Counted from the stretch's first letter, positions 5,578-14,514 are shown. The stretch is 14,813 nucleotides of DNA from WRAI01 sp031549605 (GCA_031549605.1 JAVBPM010000087.1:1-14813); one strand, 5' to 3'. Numbers and translations are program-made. The notes: generated by a model from the sequence alone, not told the origin.

Positions 5578-7359
5578 ATGACCCGCCGCCTGCTGCCCCT
5601 GCTGCTCGCGCTGCTACTTTGCACCGCCTGCGGCGGCAAAACCGCGCCGCCGTCACCTTCACCCACCGCCACGCCAACGGCAACGCCAACGCCCAAGCCG
5701 CTGAAGCTGGCGGAGGCGCTGACGACGTATCTAACCTACCCCAAAGGCGGCGAGCGCCTGGCCGACCCCGACGTGCTGGCAAAGCTGACGTTGCACGCGT
5801 CCGCCGCCGTGGATGGTCAGTTCTTCCACGCCATTACGGTAACGGGCAGCATCGGCAACTATGACCGTCTGGGCTGGGCCGATTGCAACCGGTACCTCAT
5901 CGACTTTTCCAAGCAGCCGGGCATCACCGACAAGACTGGCGCGCCGCTCACCAAGCTGGAGATCATCTACTGGCCGGAGGCCGACTGCTTCGCCACGCTG
6001 TTAAATGGCAACGTCGACGACCCCTTTGACTTGCTCGACAACGCCAATCCGACCGACCTCACCGGTCGACTGCTGGAGTACTTCAGTTCCTCGCCGGGTT
6101 CGCTGCCGACACCGACCAAGCGCTACGAGTTCTTCGACGCCGTGCGCCTGCTGGCCGACTACCTTGCCGTCAAAGGCCCCGACACACTGGCCGTCGAAAT
6201 GATTGAGCCGCAGGCCAATTTTGACGTGTCGGGCGAGGTCAACGAGCCGTGGATCTTTGACATCTCGCCCACAGACGCCGAGCCGCAGATGGTGGTCATC
6301 GACACGGTCAAGCAAACGGTCGAGCCGCTTGGCGACGCACAAATCATCACGCAGTCCCACCTGCCGCCGTCCGGCGGCCAGCTAATCAAGCCCAACGACC
6401 AACTGCTGGCGGAGGTTTACAGCAACGGCCCCGAACGCTTCATACCCACCGACAACGGCTTTTCGCTGCTGTACGACGGCGGCCTGTACCACCTTAGCAC
6501 CAAAACGGGCGCTGTTACCTGCCTAAAGCGCACGCTGGCGTCGTCGCTGGTCACCAGTGACAGCTACCCCACCTACCGCATTAGCGACAGCGGCCTGCTG
6601 CTTTACGATAAGAACGGCGCGCGGCAGTACGACGCTTCGGGGCGACTGCTCAAGAAAGTCGACATACCCTTCGACGACTACGTGAAGCGCCTCTCCTACC
6701 GCTACGGCTACTCGGTCACTTACAGCGACGACCTGTCGCTGACGGCGATCAGCTCCGACCAACACTACACACTTATCTTTGACAACAAGACCAAGCTGGT
6801 CATCAACACAATCTACGCCGAGAGCATCGACTTTGAGCCCAACAGCACGCGCATGCGCGGCGTTGACCTGAAGTACCCCAACGCCGACGGCATCCCAGAG
6901 ACAGTGGCGGGTTGCTTCACCTTCGACCCGCGCAGCAACCAGCCGCCCAAGCTGGACAAAACCCAGCCGAAGCCGGACAAAAACGCACCCGAAATCGACG
7001 GCTACTACCTGTCCTTCGACGACGAGCGCCGACCCATAACGCCGGACGAGAAATGCACCCTGCCGCACTACCTCAACGGCCAAAAGGACGCGACCGCCAC
7101 CTTTAGCGCCGACCCCTTCAACGGCTTGGCGTACACGCTGTCGGTCGATTACAGCGGCGACGGCTACTGCCTGCTCACCGCCAAGCAGTGCAGCCTAGCC
7201 AACAACCGCTGCCTGCTCCTGCTGCGCGACGGCGACACCACCGCTTCGCCGGTGGTCTATAGCAGCGCCGACACCTATCTGATGGACGTCAGCGGCGACG
7301 GCGCGCTGTTGTTACGCAACAGCGATGGCACGTCGGGCTACACCATCGTCCGGCGCTAA
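5578..7359 (+). CDS. Lipoprotein B, first gene of the paralogous lipoprotein operon
   Basis: This 593-residue surface lipoprotein has no function I recognise. The signal peptide MTRRLLPLLLALLLCTAC puts the lipidated Cys at 18. The box is unusual in having Cys rather than Leu at -3. A Pro/Thr/Ser linker (about 22-41) follows. Two regions are shared with D, E and F. The N-terminal one includes GNYDRLGWADC (93-103), IIYWPEA (129-135) and RYEFFDAVRLLADYL (182-196). The C-terminal one is a run of beta-strand repeats: GFSLLYDGGLYHLSTKTGAV (294-313), LLLYDKNGARQYDASGRLL (340-358), VDIPFDDY, YSDDLSLTAISSD (382-394), SADPFNGLAYTL (510-521) and the ending CLLLLRDGDTTASPVVY. The alternation of hydrophobic strands with D-G turns suggests a beta-propeller; this is inference. 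AAGGAG (5563-5568) precedes the ATG. Gene C follows 18 bases after the stop. Confidence 0.9.
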   Translation: MTRRLLPLLLALLLCTACGGKTAPPSPSPTATPTATPTPKPLKLAEALTTYLTYPKGGERLADPDVLAKLTLHASAAVDGQFFHAITVTGSIGNYDRLGWADCNRYLIDFSKQPGITDKTGAPLTKLEIIYWPEADCFATLLNGNVDDPFDLLDNANPTDLTGRLLEYFSSSPGSLPTPTKRYEFFDAVRLLADYLAVKGPDTLAVEMIEPQANFDVSGEVNEPWIFDISPTDAEPQMVVIDTVKQTVEPLGDAQIITQSHLPPSGGQLIKPNDQLLAEVYSNGPERFIPTDNGFSLLYDGGLYHLSTKTGAVTCLKRTLASSLVTSDSYPTYRISDSGLLLYDKNGARQYDASGRLLKKVDIPFDDYVKRLSYRYGYSVTYSDDLSLTAISSDQHYTLIFDNKTKLVINTIYAESIDFEPNSTRMRGVDLKYPNADGIPETVAGCFTFDPRSNQPPKLDKTQPKPDKNAPEIDGYYLSFDDERRPITPDEKCTLPHYLNGQKDATATFSADPFNGLAYTLSVDYSGDGYCLLTAKQCSLANNRCLLLLRDGDTTASPVVYSSADTYLMDVSGDGALLLRNSDGTSGYTIVRR

Positions 7360-7377
7360 CGACAGGAGGTGTCTACG

Positions 7378-8547
7378 ATGAAAGCAACACTGCGCGCCAT
7401 CATGGCGCTGATACTCTGCCTAACGCTCTGCCTGTCGCTGGCCATCGGCGCGCCTGAACCGGCTGCGCCGACGGTGCTTGACTTAGACGGCAAGCCAACC
7501 TGCACGCTGCTGGAACTCACATACAGCGGCAGCTTCACCCACGCCGCCGTCGCCCACGACGTCACCGGCAAAACGATGCTGCTGGCGCTGGCTACGCTGG
7601 ACAAATCGGCCGCGCGCCAAGCGGTGACGTTGCTGACCGTCGACGCCAAAAGCGGCGCGGTCAAACGCACGGTTACCCAGCAGCTGCCCGCCTTTGAAGG
7701 CACCACTGTTGTCGACCTGTGGCTGACAGCGCTGCCCGACATCAACGGCAGCTGGATTGTCAGCGCCACGCCGCGGCTCAGCGGCGCTGAGCCCGACAGC
7801 ACAACCATCGGCAGCGCCCGCGGCCTGCGTGTCGACAGCCAGCTGCGCGTCAAAACCCAGCTCTCCTCCGGGCCGTTTGACGGACTGAACACCTGCTACG
7901 GCTACACTATATTCGAAAAGAGCGACGTCTCGGGCATCAGCATCGCCACAGTCGGCCACTACCCCAGGACGCACCTCTGTCTGTTGGCGCAAACCTACGC
8001 CGACTTCGGCTACCGCGAGCTGATGGTACTACCGCTGGAGGGCGACAACGCCGTATTGGGCGCGCGCTTTTTAACCGGCGACGACAACACCGTCCAGCTG
8101 CTGTATACCGACGACCGCTACCGCCAATACAATGTTGAAAGCGGCAAGCTGACCGACGCCGACGCGCGCCTGATTCCGCTGCAAAACGGGACGCTGTTTT
8201 CGCTGCCGGGCAGCACGCCGGCCTACACCAGCGACACCGACGATCAGTCCTACGAAGACCAGCGCAACACGCTGACCAAGAGTAGCCGCTACACCCACTA
8301 CGAGCGCGACGGCGGTCAGCTGTACGCCATGCGGATGGTCAAAACCGACAGCCAACAGCGCGTCTCGCAGTACAACTATGGCGAGGCGTGGAGCTACCGC
8401 CACCTGCTGACCTGCTCGCTGGACTACCAAATCGTGCTGACCTCCAACGGCGGCGCACTGCTCCAACAACGCGACCGGCTCTACGTCGCGCTGCCCACCA
8501 TCGAAGTGCATGAATTCGGCCCCGACCTCGGCCAGCCACCCGCGTGA
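7378..8547 (+). CDS. Secreted protein C, unrelated-looking member of the operon without lipobox
   Basis: This is a 389-residue protein of unknown function. The N-terminus has a hydrophobic signal segment (about 6-24) with Cys14 and Cys18, each preceded by Leu, so no lipobox fits. Cleavage by ordinary signal peptidase near AIGA (about residue 25) or retention as a membrane anchor are both possible. The mature part has acidic, strand-rich sequence with D-G turns and a Tyr-rich middle (SRYTHYERDGGQLYAM), again suggesting repeated beta structure. It lacks the shared motifs of B, D, E and F (the GDYDxLGWxDC block and the YSDDLSLT block). The ATG at 7378 has AGGAGG (7364-7369) upstream; the in-frame GTG at 7369 overlaps that site and is rejected. 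The gene sits between B and D in the same orientation, 18 bases after B and 48 before D, and so is probably co-transcribed. Confidence 0.85.
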   Translation: MKATLRAIMALILCLTLCLSLAIGAPEPAAPTVLDLDGKPTCTLLELTYSGSFTHAAVAHDVTGKTMLLALATLDKSAARQAVTLLTVDAKSGAVKRTVTQQLPAFEGTTVVDLWLTALPDINGSWIVSATPRLSGAEPDSTTIGSARGLRVDSQLRVKTQLSSGPFDGLNTCYGYTIFEKSDVSGISIATVGHYPRTHLCLLAQTYADFGYRELMVLPLEGDNAVLGARFLTGDDNTVQLLYTDDRYRQYNVESGKLTDADARLIPLQNGTLFSLPGSTPAYTSDTDDQSYEDQRNTLTKSSRYTHYERDGGQLYAMRMVKTDSQQRVSQYNYGEAWSYRHLLTCSLDYQIVLTSNGGALLQQRDRLYVALPTIEVHEFGPDLGQPPA

Positions 8548-8595
8548 CGCGGCGGGCGCGAAGCGCTGCTGCAAACCTAAAAGGAGGCACGCGCC

Positions 8596-10491
8596 ATGAC
8601 CCGTCGACTACTACCCCTGCTGCTCGCGCTGCTGCTTTGCACCGCCTGCGGCGGCAAAACCGCGCCGCCTACTGCCACCGCGACACCTACCGCCTCACCC
8701 ACTGCCACCGTCTGCCCGACGACAGCGCCATCGCCGACGGCAACGCCCGTCCCGACACCGCAGACGCCCGAGCAGTTTGTAAGCACGCAGCTGGCCGGCC
8801 ACGAACAGCTGTCGCGACTGACCAATCGAGCCGTTGTCGCGCAGCTGCTGTTGCAGCTGGAAGGCGCGATGAGCTTTGGCCGGCTGGATGCCACAACACT
8901 GACCGCCCGCGTCGGCGACTACGACACACTGGGCTGGACCGACTGCAACGTGTACGTTTTTGACTTTACGCGGCAGCTCGACGCTTTTCCACGCATCACC
9001 GAGCAGCCGAGCGAACTGGTCACCTTTGTCTACTGGCCGGCAGCCGACGACTGGGCGGTCAGCTACGACGAGTCGAGCGACGACAGCTACGACTTTCTAG
9101 ACCAAACCAGTTCGACCTCGACGTCGGTGCGGGTGCTGCATCAACTGTCCGGCAGCGCCAAATCGCTGCCGACTGTCGCCGACCGCCATGCTTTTTTTGC
9201 CCTGGCCTGCCAGCTTGCAACCTACCTCGACGGCAGCGACTGGCAGCAGCTATTGCCCGCCGGCCACCTCGAGCCGCTGGCCGATGGCGGTTTTGTCGGC
9301 TACGCACTCGTCACCGACGCGGCGGGTGCCGTGCGGATGATGACCATGGACTCGCGTAGCGGCACGGTGTTTCCGTCGCCTGACCAGCAGCTGCTCACCG
9401 CGCCGCAACTGCCGACCCGGGACGGCGTGGCGCAGGGCGATCTGGTGCCGCTTATCGTCAAAAACAAGTCGCTGCTGTACGGCAACGACGCCAACCCCAT
9501 CTTTATTCCGACGGCCGACGGTTTCTACCTCTACGCCGCCAACGGCCTCTACCGTATCAACAGCCGCGCCGGCACGGTCAAGTGCCTGCAGCGCTCGTTG
9601 GCCAAGCCGCCCCACACCGACCACGAAGATGTGTATACGCAGCTACGCCGCACGGCAAACGGGTTTATGATTTACAACAAACACGGCGCTTGCCGCCTTG
9701 ACATCAGCGGTCGGCTGCTCCGGCGCGTTACCATTCCCATAGACGACTATATGGAGCAGTTCTGGTACCGCTATGGCTACTCGCTCCAATACAGCGACGA
9801 CCTGTCGCTGACCATGCTGTCGTCAGACAACAGCTACGCTACTTTTTTCGACAACAACACGCACCGAGTGCTGACCACTGTCATGTACGAGGGCATGGCC
9901 TTTGACCCCGCCACCAAGACGCTGAGCGGCAAGTGCCTGTGGCCGTTACGCTCGCGACTAGACCAAAGTACCGAACCGCAGCAGTGGGCCTGGGTCACCT
10001 TTGACCCATACAGCGGCAAAGAACCAACCTGTCGGCTCATCGACGAGCCGAACACCGAGACGCGCGAATACATCGGTTCCGATGAGATTGAAACCGGCTA
10101 CTGTCTGCCCTACGCCGCACAGGACAAGGTCTTTTCGCCCACCACACCGGTGACACTCGCCCATTACACCGACGGCGCGCCCGACGGCACCGTGGCCGTC
10201 AGCGCTGACCCTTTCAACGGCGGACGGTTTACCATAGAGGAGCTAATCAGCCTTGACGGCTACTGCCTGCTGCGGGCGCGGCAGACAGCCATCCGAGACA
10301 ACGCCTGTCTGCTCGCCCTGCGCGACGGCGAGACAACGGCCACGCCGGTACTCTACTTCCCGCGCGACGATGTCGTCACCCACGCCATCAGCGACGACGG
10401 ACAGCTGTTGCTGCTGGACAACGACGCCTATGGCGACAATCCATACTATTTCATTGTCCGGCCGAAACATAGCAAGGAGGTGCCGCCATGA
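8596..10491 (+). CDS. Lipoprotein D, paralogue of B, E and F
   Basis: At 631 residues this is the longest of the four paralogues. Residues 1-20 are identical to those of B, E and F, with lipidation expected at Cys18. The Thr/Pro/Ala linker (about 22-57) is the longest of the set and carries an extra Cys40. Shared blocks are VGDYDTLGWTDC (106-117), VYWPAA (145-150), RHAFFALACQLATYL (197-211), FIPTADGFYLYAANGLYRI (303-321), GFMIYNKHGACRLDISGRLL (356-375), YSDDLSLTMLSSD (399-411), FFDNNTHR (417-424), SADPFNGGRFTI (536-547) and CLLALRDGETTATPVLY (571-587). FFDNNTHR and a WPLRSR segment are closest to F, so D and F may be nearest relatives. AAGGAGG (8581-8587) precedes the ATG. Its stop overlaps the start of E as ATGA, so D and E should be translationally coupled. 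The function is unknown; a propeller-like surface binding protein is an inference. Confidence 0.9.
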   Translation: MTRRLLPLLLALLLCTACGGKTAPPTATATPTASPTATVCPTTAPSPTATPVPTPQTPEQFVSTQLAGHEQLSRLTNRAVVAQLLLQLEGAMSFGRLDATTLTARVGDYDTLGWTDCNVYVFDFTRQLDAFPRITEQPSELVTFVYWPAADDWAVSYDESSDDSYDFLDQTSSTSTSVRVLHQLSGSAKSLPTVADRHAFFALACQLATYLDGSDWQQLLPAGHLEPLADGGFVGYALVTDAAGAVRMMTMDSRSGTVFPSPDQQLLTAPQLPTRDGVAQGDLVPLIVKNKSLLYGNDANPIFIPTADGFYLYAANGLYRINSRAGTVKCLQRSLAKPPHTDHEDVYTQLRRTANGFMIYNKHGACRLDISGRLLRRVTIPIDDYMEQFWYRYGYSLQYSDDLSLTMLSSDNSYATFFDNNTHRVLTTVMYEGMAFDPATKTLSGKCLWPLRSRLDQSTEPQQWAWVTFDPYSGKEPTCRLIDEPNTETREYIGSDEIETGYCLPYAAQDKVFSPTTPVTLAHYTDGAPDGTVAVSADPFNGGRFTIEELISLDGYCLLRARQTAIRDNACLLALRDGETTATPVLYFPRDDVVTHAISDDGQLLLLDNDAYGDNPYYFIVRPKHSKEVPP

Positions 10492-12311
10492 CCCGCCGCC
10501 TACTACCCCTGCTGCTCGCGCTGCTGCTTTGCACCGCCTGCGGCGGCAACAGCAAGCCGTCGCAGCCGCCATCGCCGACGGCCAGCCCGACGTCGCCCTT
10601 TGACCCGCAGCGGCTGGAGGCGCAAATCGCCGCGCAGCTGGAGGGCAGCGACAACGCCGAGCGCCTGACCAACACGCGGCAGCTGCTGCGCTTAGCGGCG
10701 CAGCTTAGGGAGGAGCTGACGCTCGACACCCTCGACGGCACAACGGTCACCGGCCGCGTCGGCGACGTCGATGAGCTGGGCTGGAACGACTGCGACAGCT
10801 ACAACTTCGCCTTTGCCACCCCACGCGTCGACAGTGTCGGCGAGCACTTCAGCCGGCTGTCAATCATCTACTGGCCCGAGGCCGACGTCTACGCGCGCGT
10901 GGTCAACGACAACTACGCCACCGCCTTCTGCGACAACTACGACGCGATGAGCGCCTCGCCCGCCGGCGACCTGCTGGCGTATTTTTGTTACGCCGGCGCG
11001 GGCATGGTAGAGCCAGCCGAACGCTACGACTTTTACAACGCCGTGCGCCTGCTGTCGGCGCACCTCAACGCCCACCGCACACCGGCCGCGCTGGCCGCCC
11101 TTTACATCCAGACGCCGCCGGGCGGTATATCGCTGGCCAACGCCAACACCGACCCGTGGATCTTCGAGATTGAGGACACCGCCTTCTACAGCCGTCAAGT
11201 GCTGTCGGTCGACACCCAAACGGCGCAAATCTCCGTCGTGTCCGGCGCGCAGCTGCTGACAGCTCCGCTGCTGCCGATTGTCAACGGCCACTCGCAGGGC
11301 ACGCTGGTGAAGGTAAACACCGCGCCGCTGAGGACCGACAACTATGGCACGCCGCTGTTCTACGCCGGCGCCGACTGCTTTATCGCGCTGAACGGCACGG
11401 CGCTCTACCGGCTCGACGCGACCACCGGCGCGCTGAGCTGTCTGCAACAGCAGCTAACGCAGCTGCCCGCGCTCAGCGACGATGGCTATCTGGACGACTA
11501 CCAATACCAGCCCACCCACGACGGGCTGATGCTCTACACCGCCAATGGCGCGCGGGTCTACGGCGCCGACGGCGCGCTGCAGCGCAGCGTCGACATTCCG
11601 GTAGACGCCTACAAGCGCGATCTGCCACAGTCGGAAATCTGCCACACGAAGTTCAGCGACGATTTGTCGCTGACAGCCATCAGCACCGCCGACGGAACCA
11701 CCACGGTGTTTGACAACGCCACGCGCCGCAAGCTGGGCAGCGTCAACACAGACGGCGTATGGTTTGAACCCAACAGCACGATACTAAACGGGACCTGCCA
11801 GTTGCCGCCGCGCACTGCTGACGCGTTCGAGCCGCCCAACGGCTGGGTGTCCTACGACCCGCGCAGCGGCCAGCCGCCGCAGTACATGCCCATTGAAGAG
11901 CGCGAGACGCCCGACGCACACAGCGACAAGGACATCGAGCGCGAACCCGGCTACGCGCTAGGCGCCGAAAGCGCCGACACCTCCTATACGCCCGACGCGC
12001 CGGTGACGCTCCAGCACTACCAAAACGGCGCCGTCGACGACAGCAGCACCTTCACCGCCGACCCGTTTGACGGTCTGTCCTACACGCTGACCGTAGCCGC
12101 CAGCCGCGACGGCAGCTGCCTGCTGTTGGCTCGGCAGCGCACCCTGCCGTCCAACCACTGCCTGCTGCTGTACCGTGACGGCCAGCCTACGGCCACGCCG
12201 GTCGTATACTACGGCACAGACACGGAGCTGGCAGGCGTAAGCGGCAACACCCTACTGCTAGTCACCTACAGCGAAGAGCTAAACCCCACGTATGTACTCG
12301 TCCACCCCTAA
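10488..12311 (+). CDS. Lipoprotein E, paralogue of B, D and F
   Basis: This 607-residue protein has the common leader and Cys18 lipidation site, followed by the shortest linker (about 21-38, Pro/Ser/Thr). Conserved blocks are VGDVDELGWNDC (91-102), IIYWPEA (126-132), RYDFYNAVRLLSAHL (179-193), GTALYRLDATTGALSCL (303-319), GLMLYTANGARVYGADGAL (346-364), FSDDLSLTAIST (389-400), FDPRSGQPP-like YDPRSGQPP (456-464), TADPFDGLSYTL (523-534) and CLLLYRDGQPTATPVVY (558-574). The divergence from its paralogues is spread over the whole mature part rather than confined to one loop. Its ribosome binding site, AAGGAGG (10474-10480), lies inside the end of D. Its own stop codon TAA runs directly into the site of F (12312-12318). 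This tight packing supports one transcript and linked expression. Confidence 0.9.
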   Translation: MTRRLLPLLLALLLCTACGGNSKPSQPPSPTASPTSPFDPQRLEAQIAAQLEGSDNAERLTNTRQLLRLAAQLREELTLDTLDGTTVTGRVGDVDELGWNDCDSYNFAFATPRVDSVGEHFSRLSIIYWPEADVYARVVNDNYATAFCDNYDAMSASPAGDLLAYFCYAGAGMVEPAERYDFYNAVRLLSAHLNAHRTPAALAALYIQTPPGGISLANANTDPWIFEIEDTAFYSRQVLSVDTQTAQISVVSGAQLLTAPLLPIVNGHSQGTLVKVNTAPLRTDNYGTPLFYAGADCFIALNGTALYRLDATTGALSCLQQQLTQLPALSDDGYLDDYQYQPTHDGLMLYTANGARVYGADGALQRSVDIPVDAYKRDLPQSEICHTKFSDDLSLTAISTADGTTTVFDNATRRKLGSVNTDGVWFEPNSTILNGTCQLPPRTADAFEPPNGWVSYDPRSGQPPQYMPIEERETPDAHSDKDIEREPGYALGAESADTSYTPDAPVTLQHYQNGAVDDSSTFTADPFDGLSYTLTVAASRDGSCLLLARQRTLPSNHCLLLYRDGQPTATPVVYYGTDTELAGVSGNTLLLVTYSEELNPTYVLVHP

Positions 12312-12388
12312 AAGGAGGTGCCGTCATGACCCGTCGCCTGCTACCCCTGCTGCTCGCGCTGCTGCTTTGCACCGCCTGCGGCGGCAAA
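12312..12388 (+). repeat. Shared gene-start block (ribosome binding site plus signal-peptide codons), one of four copies
   Basis: Codons 1-20 of genes B (5578), D (8596), E (10488) and F (12326) encode the same 20 residues. Codons 7-20 are identical at all 42 bases in D, E and F, and B differs at one base. The less used CTC at codon 10 and CTT at codon 14 are kept in all four, which codon bias towards CTG does not explain. In E and F the identity extends upstream through AAGGAGGTGCCG. Downstream of about codon 21 the sequences diverge. Confidence 0.85.
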
Positions 12389-14182
12389 AGCAAGCCGCCT
12401 ACCACCACCGCGCCGCCGACGGCCAGCCCGACAACCGCGCCGTCGCCAATGCCGACCGCCACGCCGGCTCCGCTGTCCTTCGATCAGCAGCTGGCGGCCC
12501 ATCTGACGTGCGACGCGGGAGCCGAACGACTGGGCGACCCGGCGCGCCTGTCGGCGCTGGTGTCGCTGCTCAAGGCCGAGTTTACCTTTGACTCGCTGGC
12601 CAACGTCGCCACGCGCGCGACGCGCGGCGACTACGCCGCGCTGGGCTGGACGGCCACCGAGCAGTACGTGCTCGACTGCTCCAGGCAGCCGGACATCATC
12701 GACAAACGCTACGAGCCGGTCACTCAAATCACGGCCGTTTACTGGCCCGAGGGCGGCGTGTGGCACTTCACGACAAACGTAGGCTACTATAAAGCACTTT
12801 TGGTATCCGCCGACCCGCCAATGACAACACTGAAACGGCTGCTGTCACAGATGGGTCGTGGTGCCGCTCTGCTGGAAAACAGCCAAGAACGCTTCGCGTT
12901 TTTCGACACGGTGCGGCAGCTGGCCGCCACATTGGACAGCGGCGCGCCACCGTCGTGGGACCTCGCCTGTGCCGAGCTGCTGCCCGACATCCACGGCGGC
13001 GACACGCAGCGCTGGACGTTTCTGCTGTCTTCGGCCGACGGACAGCCGCTCAGCGCCTATCAGGCGACCGGCCAAACGCTGACGCTCGTGCCGCGCGACC
13101 GCTATTTCCAGCGCCCGACGCTGCCAACCCAAGGCCGGCGCGGCAGCCTGCACGCCGTTGACGGCCTGCCCGACGCCGACAGCCGGACCGTCTACTTCCC
13201 CACCGACGGCGGCTTTCTCTATGTCGACGGCACGACGCTGCGGTTCATCAACGCTTCGACCGGCAAGGTCAGCGTTGTCACCGACCGCCTGCCGCAGCCG
13301 ACGCTTCACGACCAAAGCCAAGACAACGGCAGCACCGACGCCGCGCCGCTGCTGTCCTATCGCTCAGTCGGCGTCAACCTGCTGGTCTACAGCCAAACCG
13401 GCGCGCGCCTGGTCAGCCCGACGGGACGGCTGCTCAACAGCGTCGACATCCCGCTTGACGACTACTTGCGGCAGCTAACCTACCGCTCCGGCTTCGACTG
13501 TGACTACAGCGACGACCTGACGCTGACGGCGCTGCATTCCGACCGCGGCTACACGCTGTTTTTCGACAACAACACCCACCGGCAGTTGACCACCATTGAC
13601 AGCGACGCGCTGGCGTTCGAGCGCGGCAGCACCCGCGTCAGCGGCACGACGCTGTGGCCGCTGCGGCAGCGGGACGCAGAAAACAGCGACGCGCCGCGGC
13701 AGAAGGCGTGGGTCAGCTTTGACCCAACCGGCACAGCGCCACCCAGCGCCCAACTGCTGCCCGACGAGCTGATTGACTACCAGGCCGTCGACGGCAAAAC
13801 GCCGGCCAACACTTACGCCATGCCCCTCTGGCGGCACAGGCCGGTGTATGAGCCAGCTGCGCCGGTAGAGTTCACCCAGTACACGCGCGGCGCGGCGGTA
13901 AAAGAATACAGCTTCACCGCCGACCCGTTCAGCGGCAAGCCCTACACCGTCAGGCTGTCCGACTACAGCGGCGAGCTGCTGCTGTTCGGCGCCACGCAGC
14001 ACAGCGACAGCAGCCAATCGTGTCACCTGCTGCTGCGCGCCGGCCAGCCCAAGGCACAGCCGGTCGTCTACTTCAACACGGCAACCACGCGCGCGCTGGC
14101 CATGACAGCAGACGGCGCACTGCTGCTGGCGGTCGACAGCCCCTACACCAACGAGCTGGCCTATTTCACGGTAAGCCGGTAG
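12326..14182 (+). CDS. Lipoprotein F, last gene of the operon
   Basis: This 618-residue paralogue of B, D and E has the same leader and a Pro/Thr/Ala linker (about 22-49). Shared blocks are GDYAALGWTATEQY (101-114), AVYWPEG (137-143), RFAFFDTVRQLAATL (189-203), FPTDGGFLYVDGTTLRFI (291-308), NLLVYSQTGARLVSPTGRLL (351-370), YSDDLTLTALHSD (394-406), FFDNNTHR (412-419), TADPFSGKPYTV (531-542) and a CHLLLRAGQPKAQPVVYF ending. F is odd at the first block: the Cys of the WxDC motif in B, D and E is replaced (WTAT), and a new Cys118 appears eight residues later (VLDCSRQ). AAGGAGG (12312-12318) precedes the ATG, 14 bases after E ends. After the stop no gene follows; a terminator lies about 240 bases downstream. 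The function is not known. Confidence 0.9.
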   Translation: MTRRLLPLLLALLLCTACGGKSKPPTTTAPPTASPTTAPSPMPTATPAPLSFDQQLAAHLTCDAGAERLGDPARLSALVSLLKAEFTFDSLANVATRATRGDYAALGWTATEQYVLDCSRQPDIIDKRYEPVTQITAVYWPEGGVWHFTTNVGYYKALLVSADPPMTTLKRLLSQMGRGAALLENSQERFAFFDTVRQLAATLDSGAPPSWDLACAELLPDIHGGDTQRWTFLLSSADGQPLSAYQATGQTLTLVPRDRYFQRPTLPTQGRRGSLHAVDGLPDADSRTVYFPTDGGFLYVDGTTLRFINASTGKVSVVTDRLPQPTLHDQSQDNGSTDAAPLLSYRSVGVNLLVYSQTGARLVSPTGRLLNSVDIPLDDYLRQLTYRSGFDCDYSDDLTLTALHSDRGYTLFFDNNTHRQLTTIDSDALAFERGSTRVSGTTLWPLRQRDAENSDAPRQKAWVSFDPTGTAPPSAQLLPDELIDYQAVDGKTPANTYAMPLWRHRPVYEPAAPVEFTQYTRGAAVKEYSFTADPFSGKPYTVRLSDYSGELLLFGATQHSDSSQSCHLLLRAGQPKAQPVVYFNTATTRALAMTADGALLLAVDSPYTNELAYFTVSR

Positions 14183-14229
14183 CAGCGCAGCGCAGCTTCT
14201 GGCTTGTATAGGCACCGCCCCGCGTGGTT

Positions 14230-14278
14230 GCTTCTGGGGGTGGTGTAGAGCCATGGTCGGGTGCGCCGGCATCTGCGC
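14230..14278 (+). repeat. 49-nt direct repeat, first copy
   Basis: This matches 14563-14611 at 42 of 49 positions. The last 20 bases, starting GGGTGCGCC and ending CATCTGCGC, are identical. The two copies bracket the terminator and the perfect hairpin. Confidence 0.8.
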
Positions 14279-14418
14279 TTTGCTTGATAATAGTGGACGA
14301 GACAAGGCAGCGCACCAAAAACGCACACCCCCAGCAAGGTAAAAACCGAGTCTGACTGTAGGCCGCAGCCGAAAGTCAGACAGCGCAGTGGTGTTATGGC
14401 ACAGCAAAAAACTAAAGC

Positions 14419-14461
14419 GGCTTTCCCGATGGTCGCAACCGTCGGGAAAACGCCATTTTTT
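14419..14461 (+). terminator. Rho-independent terminator after the lipoprotein operon
   Basis: The stem TTTCCCGA (14422-14429) with TCGGGAAA (14442-14449) is extended by a T-G pair and by GGT with ACC around loop CGCA. ATTTTTT (14455-14461) follows within six bases. An A-run at 14405-14411 could make it partly bidirectional. It lies about 240 bases past the stop of lipoprotein F. Confidence 0.75.
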
Positions 14462-14503
14462 GCCCCACGAGAGGTGCGGGGGTCTCGGGGCAACCCCCCG
14501 AGT
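14461..14503. repeat. GC-rich alternative hairpins
   Basis: TGCCCC-GAGA (14461-14472, two-base bulge) can pair with TCTCGGGGCA (14483-14492). The same CTCGGGG (14484-14490) can instead pair with a following CCCCGAG (14496-14502). The two foldings exclude each other. Confidence 0.55.
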
Positions 14504-14514
14504 GTGCTTCTTTG

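Noticed and set aside
7378..7461. Lipobox in gene C at Cys14 or Cys18
   Set aside because: Both Cys are preceded by Leu at -1 within the hydrophobic core; a small residue is required there, so lipidation is unlikely.
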